From Oscillospiraceae bacterium (GTDB lineage Bacteria > Bacillota_A > Clostridia > Oscillospirales > Oscillospiraceae): DNA of 10,747 nt. Every line of letters begins with the position of its first letter. The first letter of the stretch is position 1. A program made the translations under genes and the position numbers. The stretch covers positions 1 to 10,747 of the forward strand of contig JAGBEM010000256.1 of assembly GCA_017936985.1 (NCBI GenBank), in the 5' to 3' direction. The notes beneath the pieces are model-generated. The model was not told the origin of the DNA. It did not search any database and worked only from the letters and a program-made list of their open reading frames with translations. Of the stretch, positions 6,087-10,747 are shown one piece after another.

Positions 6087-7915
6087 TGGCCAATCCCAAT
6101 CTCATTGGCGGCGGACGCATGACCCGCAGCGAAGTCAGTGGTGACCGCCGGCAGTTCAGTAATGTCAACATCTCCAAAGGGGCACTTTTGAAGCGGTTCT
6201 GGCGTTACTTGGGCCGCAGCCGCGGTCTGCTGCTACTTGCCATGCTGCTGAGCATTTCCAGCAGTCTGCTGTCTTTGTATGGTCCCAAGCTTTCCGGCGA
6301 AGCCATCAACGCCATCGACCTTGGCGCTGGGAAGGTGGATTTTGACACCGTTATGCGCTGTGCCGGACTGATGGTGATCTGCTATATCTGCTCTGCCGTC
6401 CTTTCGTATCTGCTTCACGCCGCCATGCTGCGGCTTTCCAGGCAGGTGACCCGGCAGATGCGCCACGATGTATTTGAAAGTCTTTCTGCCCTGCCGGTCA
6501 GCTTCTTTGACCGGTATCAGACCGGCGATCTGATTTCCACCATCACCTATGATGTGGACACCGTTAACCAGTCCCTGTCCACCGACCTTCTGCAGATCCT
6601 GCAGAGCATCATCACCGTTACCGTGTCCTTTGGCTATATGCTTTCCATTGCTCCATTGCTGGTAATTATTTTCGTATTTACCGTACCGGCCACCTTCTTC
6701 CTGGCAAAATTCCTGGCAGGCATTGCCCGGCCGCTGTTCCGCAGGCGCAGTGCCATGCTGGGCAGGCTTAACGGCTTCGTGGAGGAAATGCTCTCCGGGC
6801 AAAAAACTGTCCGTGCATACGGCCGGGAAGCTGCCGTTCTGGAAGGCTTTGACGAAAAGAACAAAGCCGCGGTAGATGCCTACACCAAGGCAGAGGCCAA
6901 CGGAACCATCACCGGTCCGTCGGTCAACGGTGTCAGCAACATTTCCATGTCACTGGTATGTATCTTCGGTGCTGTTCTGTTTTTGCAAGGCAAGATCCGG
7001 TTGGGTGATCTGTCCAGCTTTGTCCAGTACTCACGGAAATTCTCCGGCCCGATCAATGAATTCGCCAATATCCTGTCAGAAATTCAAAGTGCCTTCGCCG
7101 CCGCAGAGCGGGTATTCGGCCTGATCGACGCTGAGCCGGAATCCCCGGACACCGAAGATGCCCAGGTGCTCACCGAAACCTCCGGCGATGTCCGCATGGA
7201 AGCTGTGGACTTTTCCTATGTCCCCGGCACACCCATCATCGAAGACCTGTTCCTCCACGCCAAGCCCGGCAGTCTGACCGCCATCGTTGGCCCCACCGGC
7301 GCAGGCAAGACTACCATCATCAACCTTTTAATGCGGTTTTATGACGTACAGGGCGGTGCGGTGCTGGTGGATGACCGGGACATCCGCACACTGACCCGGG
7401 CATCCCTGCGCAAGGCTTACACCATGGTCTTGCAGGACACCTGGCTGTTCCACGGCACGATCTTCGACAACATTGCCTACGGGAAACCCGGTGCCACCAT
7501 GGAAGAAGTGGTAGCAGCTGCCAAGGCAGCCCACATCCACTCTTACATTTCCCGGCTGCCACAGGGGTACAACACGGTTCTCACCGACAACGGTACCGCT
7601 ATTTCCAAAGGGCAAAAGCAGTTGCTCACCATTGCCCGGGCCATGCTCTTAGATGCCCATATGCTGATCCTAGATGAGGCCACTTCCAATGTAGATACCC
7701 GCACCGAGCAGCATATCCAGGCCGCTATGCGGCAGTTGATGAAGGATAAGACCTGCTTTGTCATCGCCCACCGGCTCAGCACCATCCAATCTGCCGACCA
7801 CATTCTGGTACTCGACGGCGGTAAGGTCGTGGAGCAAGGCACTCACGACGAACTGATGGCGATAAACGGTTTCTATCGCAAGTTGTATCAGTCCCAGTTT
7901 GACTCTGTCAGCTGA
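6086..7915 (+). CDS. ABC exporter half-transporter B (permease fused to ATPase, canonical catalytic Glu)
   Basis: A 609-residue partner of the preceding gene, overlapping it by one base (TGATG), with AAAGGAGG at 6071-6078 as ribosome binding site. This implies coupled translation and equal dosage. A polar, basic N-terminal extension (about 1-45) precedes the membrane domain. The ATPase domain has Walker A GPTGAGKTT at 402-410, Walker B MLILDE with D530 and catalytic E531, and switch H562 (IAHRLS). Its signature motif is degenerate: ISKGQ at 506-510 in place of LSGGQ. In a head-to-tail dimer, its Walker motifs pair with the intact LSGGQ of subunit A to form the working site, while subunit A's altered Walker B faces this ISKGQ. 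That is the BmrCD/LmrCD/TM287-288 type of asymmetry. The membrane-embedded exporter probably moves hydrophobic compounds outward; substrate not known. Confidence 0.94.
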   Translation: MANPNLIGGGRMTRSEVSGDRRQFSNVNISKGALLKRFWRYLGRSRGLLLLAMLLSISSSLLSLYGPKLSGEAINAIDLGAGKVDFDTVMRCAGLMVICYICSAVLSYLLHAAMLRLSRQVTRQMRHDVFESLSALPVSFFDRYQTGDLISTITYDVDTVNQSLSTDLLQILQSIITVTVSFGYMLSIAPLLVIIFVFTVPATFFLAKFLAGIARPLFRRRSAMLGRLNGFVEEMLSGQKTVRAYGREAAVLEGFDEKNKAAVDAYTKAEANGTITGPSVNGVSNISMSLVCIFGAVLFLQGKIRLGDLSSFVQYSRKFSGPINEFANILSEIQSAFAAAERVFGLIDAEPESPDTEDAQVLTETSGDVRMEAVDFSYVPGTPIIEDLFLHAKPGSLTAIVGPTGAGKTTIINLLMRFYDVQGGAVLVDDRDIRTLTRASLRKAYTMVLQDTWLFHGTIFDNIAYGKPGATMEEVVAAAKAAHIHSYISRLPQGYNTVLTDNGTAISKGQKQLLTIARAMLLDAHMLILDEATSNVDTRTEQHIQAAMRQLMKDKTCFVIAHRLSTIQSADHILVLDGGKVVEQGTHDELMAINGFYRKLYQSQFDSVS

Positions 7916-7919
7916 CAAT

Positions 7920-7953
7920 AAACGCTCCGCAGAAGCGGAGCGTTTTCTATTTT
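7920..7953 (+). terminator. Terminator of the ABC exporter operon
   Basis: AAACGCTCCGC (7920-7930) and GCGGAGCGTTT (7935-7945) form a perfect 11-bp stem with an AGAA loop, followed by a T-rich stretch to 7953. It starts 5 bases after the stop codon. Confidence 0.88.
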
Positions 7954-7963
7954 CCGGCCGTTG

Positions 7964-7992
7964 TTGACAATGCGTTCATCGTGTGATATAAT
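7964..7992 (+). promoter_or_regulatory. Consensus promoter of the small RNA / lipoprotein leader
   Basis: TTGACA (7964-7969), a 17-bp spacer and TATAAT (7987-7992) match the consensus exactly. An extended -10 TGA lies at 7984-7986. It is the strongest promoter in the window by sequence; transcription would begin at about 7998-8000. Confidence 0.88.
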
Positions 7993-8022
7993 TTAATACA
8001 AGAAAACAAGGAGGTGGTTATC

Positions 8023-8088
8023 GTGGTAAACGCATTCAGCCGGTGCGGCCTGTTGCGCGATCATGCGATAACCACCTTGAATCTATGA
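8023..8088 (+). CDS. Possible 21-residue leader peptide or toxin remnant
   Basis: GTG at 8023 with AAGGAGG at 8008-8014 (8-base spacing) opens a 21-codon frame ending in TGA at 8086-8088. The predicted peptide (starting MVNAFSRCGLL, ending AITTLNL) is not strongly hydrophobic and has no membrane segment. Its ribosome binding site and start are in the 5' arm of a 12-bp stem whose 3' arm is its own codons 15-19, so translation would require melting of that stem. An ideal ribosome binding site argues for coding; the lack of a recognised family and the heavy secondary structure argue for caution. Function is unknown. Confidence 0.35.
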   Translation: MVNAFSRCGLLRDHAITTLNL

Positions 8089-8110
8089 AAAAGTGGATCA
8101 GAGCGAATGA

Positions 8111-8157
8111 CGCGCGTAAGCTGTACCGGGTAGTGACAGCTTGTGCGCTTTTTGTTT
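8111..8157 (+). terminator. Strong intrinsic terminator / attenuator before the lipoprotein gene
   Basis: The stem pairs GCGCGTAAGCTGT with ACAGCTTGTGCGC: 13 bp with two adjacent G-U pairs and loop ACCGGGTAGTG. TTTTTGTTTTT follows. The lipoprotein ribosome binding site begins only about 7 bases after the T-run, and no separate promoter is visible between. The gene would therefore need readthrough or antitermination. Confidence 0.85.
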
Positions 8158-8175
8158 TTGAATGGAGGTATTGCA

Positions 8176-9324
8176 ATGAAAAAAATTTGTTGGCTGCTGA
8201 TCATCACGCTTCTGCTGAGCTGCCTTTCTGCTTGCGGTGACAAAGAAGCGTACCCCGGTGGGAACGAAATTAACACACTGCTGCAGGGGCTAAAGGACGA
8301 GATCAAAGAAGTCTATGAAGCGTCCGGCGCATCCTGGGATACATGGTGGGATGAAGGCAACAAATTCGGCCCCAGATACTACGGTACATACAATGGCTAT
8401 ATCGTACTTTTCCACAAAGATGTAGCTGCCGACCCGGAAGACATCCGGATCGCAGACTATACTTTTACATATGCGATCCCGTTTGACCTGTTTGCGTATA
8501 AGGACAGGCAGTTCCATTCTCTGAAAGACATCTATGAGCAGGGGCTGGTCAGTGAAGAAGCGATCAAGTCAATTTGGGAGGCACATTGCCGGCATCAAGA
8601 AGCGCAGTACGCAAATGATGCGCCCATAGAGAACGAAGACGGAACGCTGTCTGAAGAAATGAAGAAAGAGATGGATTTCCACTATTCACAGGGATATGCC
8701 ATTTCCCTTGGCAAATGGTGGGACGAAGGCAACTATAACGGTCCCAGATATTACGGCACACACAACGGTTATGTCGTATATTTCACGCAAGGTGGACCGG
8801 ATGCTCCATGGACGATCACGATTGCAGATTATGCCTTTGAGTACGCAAACTATTTTGCGCTAAGAGCATACAAGGACGGTAAGTTCTATTCTCTGGAGGA
8901 GCTATACGCACAGGGAATCGTTGATGATGACGCGATCAAATCCATCTGGGATGCCCATTGCAGACATCAGGAAGAGCTACGGGAATGGAAAATACAAAAG
9001 GATTTTAAGTCTGCCTTTTTGCGGCAGTATGTAACGGAAGATGGCTACACGGAGGATAATCTCATCGTAGAATATTACGGTTCATACGACGGTATCCCTG
9101 TGGCATTTATTCATGGTATTTTTGGTTATCCCACAGTAACAGAAGAGGAAACCATCGCCGGACTGACATTCCGGTATTCCTCAGAACAGAGGCTGTTGGT
9201 TTGCAAGCATGGAGACCTTCTCGAATTAAACGACGCCTTTGAAAAAGGCTGGCTATCGGAGGATGCGCTGAAGCAATTGCTGGATTACTACAAAACCGTG
9301 AAGCCCTATCTGTATGAAGGCTAA
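8176..9324 (+). CDS. Lipoprotein of unknown function with a triplicated domain
   Basis: A 382-residue predicted surface lipoprotein. Residues 1-20 form the signal: KK, a Leu/Ile-rich core, then lipobox LSAC with acylated Cys20. The rest consists of three copies of a roughly 80-86-residue unit: 57-142, 181-266 and a diverged one at about 295-373. The first two copies align without gaps and share about 53 of 86 residues by eye. Features kept are WWDEGN, GPRYYGT-x-NGY, IADY-x-F-x-YA, AYKD and AIKSIW-x-AHCRHQE. The third keeps YYG-x-YDG, IAG-x-TF-x-Y and the C-terminal helix SEDALKQLL. The high content of Trp, Tyr and acidic residues suggests a surface ligand-binding or scaffold role, but no family with known function was recognised. 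ATG at 8176 is preferred over the earlier open frame because GGAGG lies at 8164-8168 and the signal peptide starts there. A terminator directly upstream implies regulated expression. Confidence 0.85.
   Translation: MKKICWLLIITLLLSCLSACGDKEAYPGGNEINTLLQGLKDEIKEVYEASGASWDTWWDEGNKFGPRYYGTYNGYIVLFHKDVAADPEDIRIADYTFTYAIPFDLFAYKDRQFHSLKDIYEQGLVSEEAIKSIWEAHCRHQEAQYANDAPIENEDGTLSEEMKKEMDFHYSQGYAISLGKWWDEGNYNGPRYYGTHNGYVVYFTQGGPDAPWTITIADYAFEYANYFALRAYKDGKFYSLEELYAQGIVDDDAIKSIWDAHCRHQEELREWKIQKDFKSAFLRQYVTEDGYTEDNLIVEYYGSYDGIPVAFIHGIFGYPTVTEEETIAGLTFRYSSEQRLLVCKHGDLLELNDAFEKGWLSEDALKQLLDYYKTVKPYLYEG
8344..8601 (+). repeat. Lipoprotein domain repeat 1 (residues 57-142)
   Basis: First copy of the WWDEGN ... 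AHCRHQE unit, 86 residues. It aligns with copy 2 end to end without a gap. Confidence 0.85.
8716..8973 (+). repeat. Lipoprotein domain repeat 2 (residues 181-266)
   Basis: Second copy, 86 residues, about 53 identities with copy 1 counted by eye. A 38-residue acidic linker separates the two copies. Confidence 0.85.
9058..9294 (+). repeat. Lipoprotein domain repeat 3, diverged (about residues 295-373)
   Basis: It keeps the YYGSYDG core, IAGLTFRY and the closing helix LSEDALKQLLDYY, but has lost WWDEGN and the AHCRHQE ending. It is a degenerate C-terminal copy. Confidence 0.65.
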
Positions 9325-9329
9325 AGGAA

Positions 9330-9367
9330 ACATCCCCGGAAAGGCCTTTCCGGGGATGTGATTTTTT
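9330..9367. terminator. Perfect palindromic terminator between convergent genes
   Basis: ACATCCCCGGAAAGG (9330-9344) is followed directly by its reverse complement (9345-9359), a 30-bp perfect inverted repeat folding to a 13-bp stem with a GGCC loop. TTTTTT at 9362-9367 follows on the plus strand, ending the lipoprotein transcript. On the minus strand a weaker TTTCCTTT follows, so it probably also ends the glucokinase transcript. Confidence 0.88.
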
Positions 9368-10310
9368 AACCGTATTCGTCCAGCACCAGCTTGAATGCGC
9401 CGTAGGCACCGGCATCGTTGCCCAAAGATGCCAGTGCAAACCGGATACCCTTGGAGGCATGGAAGATATACTTATCAAAGTAGCGTTTTGCGCCGTCCAA
9501 CAACACTTGACCAGCCTTACTGACGCCACCGCCCAGCACCACGACCTCCGGGTCTGCCACACAGCAGACATTGGCCAGGAACTGACCCATCAGATCATAT
9601 ACCTGCTCCAGGATCTCCAACGCTGCGGCATCGCCTGCCTTACCGGCATCAAACACATCCTTGCAGGTCATGTTCTCCAGGGTGCGCAGGGTGCTGGGTG
9701 TATCCTTTGCCTGCAGATACCGCTTTGCCACCCGCACAACACCGGTTGCAGAACAATACTGCTCCACGCAGCCGTATTTGCCGCAGTCGCAAGGCTCAGT
9801 CTCATCCTTGTTCAGCACCAGGTGGCCGATCTCACCGCCCGCGCCGTGGACACCGCTGATGGGCTTGCCATCAATGATAATGCCGCCACCAACGCCGGTA
9901 CCCAGAGTTGCCATGATCATATTCTCACAGCCGTTGCCGCCGCCCTTCCAGGCTTCGCCCAAGGCCGCCACATTGGCATCGTTGCCTGCCTTTACCGGAA
10001 GGCCTGTCAAAGCAGACAGTTCTTCATGGATATTAAACACCCCCCAGCCAAGATTGATGCAGCGATTGACCACGCCCTTGTCACTGACCGGACCGGGCAC
10101 GCCGATGCCGATGCCGATGACCTGCTCTTTGGAAATGCCGTTTTCCTTCAGGTAACCCTCCACCGCCGCGGCGATATCCGGCAGGATCTGCTTGCCGCTG
10201 TCCGCAGTGACCGTGGGGATCTCCCATTTGGAAAGGATCGTACCCTCCCGGTCAAAAAAGGCCAACTTCACTGTTGTGCCGCCCAAATCAACACCAAATC
10301 CGTACTGCAT
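9366..10310 (-). CDS. glcK: ROK family glucokinase
   Basis: Phosphorylates glucose to glucose-6-phosphate with ATP in the cytoplasm. The protein has 314 residues, normal for ROK glucokinases. D8 opens the N-terminal phosphate-binding motif DLGGTTVK. GIGIGVPGPV at 66-75 is a ROK signature. D111 in NDAN is the catalytic base. The second nucleotide-binding loop is ATLGTGVGGG at 134-143. Zinc ligands are H163 (EIGH) and C174, C176, C181 (CDCGKYGC), followed by the family Glu. No N-terminal DNA-binding helix-turn-helix is present, so it is an enzyme and not a ROK repressor. ATG at 10310 is preferred over one six codons earlier because GGAGGA precedes it. It is divergent from pgi, which uses its product. 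Glucose specificity is inferred from the family; another hexose or N-acetylhexosamine is possible. Confidence 0.9.
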   Translation of the reverse strand: MQYGFGVDLGGTTVKLAFFDREGTILSKWEIPTVTADSGKQILPDIAAAVEGYLKENGISKEQVIGIGIGVPGPVSDKGVVNRCINLGWGVFNIHEELSALTGLPVKAGNDANVAALGEAWKGGGNGCENMIMATLGTGVGGGIIIDGKPISGVHGAGGEIGHLVLNKDETEPCDCGKYGCVEQYCSATGVVRVAKRYLQAKDTPSTLRTLENMTCKDVFDAGKAGDAAALEILEQVYDLMGQFLANVCCVADPEVVVLGGGVSKAGQVLLDGAKRYFDKYIFHASKGIRFALASLGNDAGAYGAFKLVLDEYG

Positions 10311-10339
10311 ATGTATTCCTCCAAACATAGGTTTTTATT

Positions 10340-10345
10340 ATTATA
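10340..10345 (-). promoter_or_regulatory. Probable -10 box of the glucokinase promoter
   Basis: TATAAT on the minus strand lies within the 11-mer GGTGTATAATA (10339-10349), identical to the one at the galK promoter. No good -35 box is visible at 17 bp, as with galK. Confidence 0.55.
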
Positions 10346-10416
10346 CACCTATCCCAATAAAAAAGCCAGAGGCAATTCAGAATTTATAAAATCTTTGGAA
10401 AGTTTTACCTTTGCTC

Positions 10417-10445
10417 TTGCGCTTTTTTCCATTTTGCGGTAACAT
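10417..10445 (+). promoter_or_regulatory. Tentative pgi promoter
   Basis: TTGCGC (10417-10422), a 17-bp spacer and TAACAT (10440-10445) are the best-placed boxes ahead of pgi. Both are poor matches, and an alternative -10 (CATAAT, 10455-10460) lacks a well-spaced partner. Confidence 0.3.
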
Positions 10446-10483
10446 AAGGGAGAACATAATTTGAAAGGATGTGTCTGATCGTT

Positions 10484-10747
10484 ATGATCAAAGTTGATAT
10501 TTCTAATGTATGGGGTCAGCTGTCCCTGCCGGACCTGCTGGCCATCGAGAACGAAGTCGCCGCCGCGCACAATACCCTGTGCGAAGGCACCGGTGCCGGT
10601 AACGATTTTCTGGGCTGGCTGAACCTGCCCACCAAAGAAGAAACCGAGGAAATGCGCCGCGTGCAGATTGCTGCCAACTGGATCCGTGAAAACTCCGAGG
10701 TTTTCGTGGTCATCGGTATCGGCGGCAGCTACCTGGGCCCCAGAGCC
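10484..10747 (+). CDS. pgi: Glucose-6-phosphate isomerase (N-terminal 88 residues; gene continues past the right edge)
   Basis: Interconverts glucose-6-phosphate and fructose-6-phosphate in glycolysis. The visible N-terminus carries GAGNDFLGWLNLP (38-50) and VIGIGGSYLGPRA (76-88), the start of the sugar-phosphate-binding SIS-type fold as found in clostridial Pgi proteins. The frame is open to the window edge. The ATG at 10484 fits homolog starts, but the ribosome binding site (AAAGGATG, 10464-10471) is about 12 bases away, longer than usual. An in-frame ATG at 10469 lies inside that site and is less likely. It is divergent from glucokinase. Confidence 0.93.
   Translation, partial: MIKVDISNVWGQLSLPDLLAIENEVAAAHNTLCEGTGAGNDFLGWLNLPTKEETEEMRRVQIAANWIRENSEVFVVIGIGGSYLGPRA

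Larger units (their letters stand above)
7999..8157 (+). ncRNA. Structured small RNA or attenuating leader, class unknown
   Basis: A roughly 160-nt transcript unit lies between the consensus promoter and an intrinsic terminator. AGGTGGTTATCG (8012-8023) pairs perfectly with CGATAACCACCT (8066-8077), plus a G-U pair at 8011/8078, closing a 42-nt apical region. That region holds a small GCCG/CGGC hairpin (8039-8049). The long stem buries a strong ribosome binding site (AAGGAGG, 8008-8014) and the GTG start of a 21-codon ORF. About 32 bases downstream comes the terminator stem. It may be a free small RNA, a leader that attenuates the lipoprotein gene, or a remnant of a type I toxin mRNA, where 5' and 3' regions often pair in this way. 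It was not matched to a named RNA family. The 5' end is estimated from the promoter. Confidence 0.5.

Noticed and set aside
8043..8240. A 65-codon plus-strand frame overlapping the small RNA and the lipoprotein start
   Set aside because: It runs through the terminator hairpin and out of frame into the lipoprotein gene. Neither internal ATG has a ribosome binding site.
8344..9294. Repeats in the lipoprotein gene as a possible mobile element or CRISPR-like array
   Set aside because: The repetition is at protein-domain level, in frame, with units of about 86 codons. There are no terminal inverted repeats, spacers or transposase.
9459..10442. A 327-codon open frame on the plus strand
   Set aside because: It is antisense to the glucokinase, whose ROK and zinc motifs are intact, and has no recognisable family.
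10469..10483. A five-codon-longer start for pgi
   Set aside because: That ATG lies within the only purine-rich ribosome binding site, so it would have no spacing.

Overview
The window looks like chromosomal DNA from a moderately GC-rich gut-type Firmicute, probably class Clostridia and perhaps Oscillospirales. This is inferred from strong AGGAGG-type ribosome binding sites, the Firmicutes-type (class II) GalT, a preQ1-I riboswitch ahead of queT, a BmrCD/LmrCD-like heterodimeric ABC exporter and a ROK glucokinase with the CxCGxxGC zinc motif. No phage, IS, CRISPR array, tRNA or rRNA was seen. Both edge genes, galT and pgi, are cut by the window.

Layout, left to right. (1) Positions 1-1824, minus strand: a galK-galT Leloir operon, with galT running off the left edge. 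(2) 1825-2081: back-to-back promoters. The rightward transcript begins with a preQ1-I riboswitch, a terminator hairpin and a second perfect hairpin, then reaches queT (2082-2588), the S-component of an ECF transporter for queuosine precursors. (3) 2595-2620: a bidirectional terminator between queT and the convergent gene for an M3-family metallopeptidase lipoprotein (2625-4229, minus). (4) 4230-4364: a divergent promoter region. (5) 4365-7915: two overlapping ABC exporter half-transporter genes. They form an asymmetric pair, with one degenerate and one canonical ATP site, and end at a strong terminator. (6) 7964-8157: a near-consensus promoter, a 13-pair hairpin that covers the start of a 21-codon ORF, and a strong intrinsic terminator. 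This is either a free small RNA or an attenuating leader. (7) 8176-9324: a lipoprotein of unknown function with a roughly 85-residue domain present three times. (8) 9330-9359: a 30-bp perfect palindrome acting as terminator between convergent genes. (9) 9366-10310, minus: a ROK glucokinase, divergent from pgi (10484 to the right edge).

The sugar genes fit together. GalK and GalT feed galactose into glucose-1-phosphate, glucokinase makes glucose-6-phosphate, and Pgi passes it to fructose-6-phosphate. The central genes handle transport and envelope functions: vitamin-like precursor uptake, a surface peptidase, a probable drug or lipid exporter and a repeat lipoprotein. The least explained parts are the RNA-rich leader at 7998-8157 with the triplicated-domain lipoprotein behind it, and the two-hairpin leader of queT. 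No clear multi-gene novel system was found.
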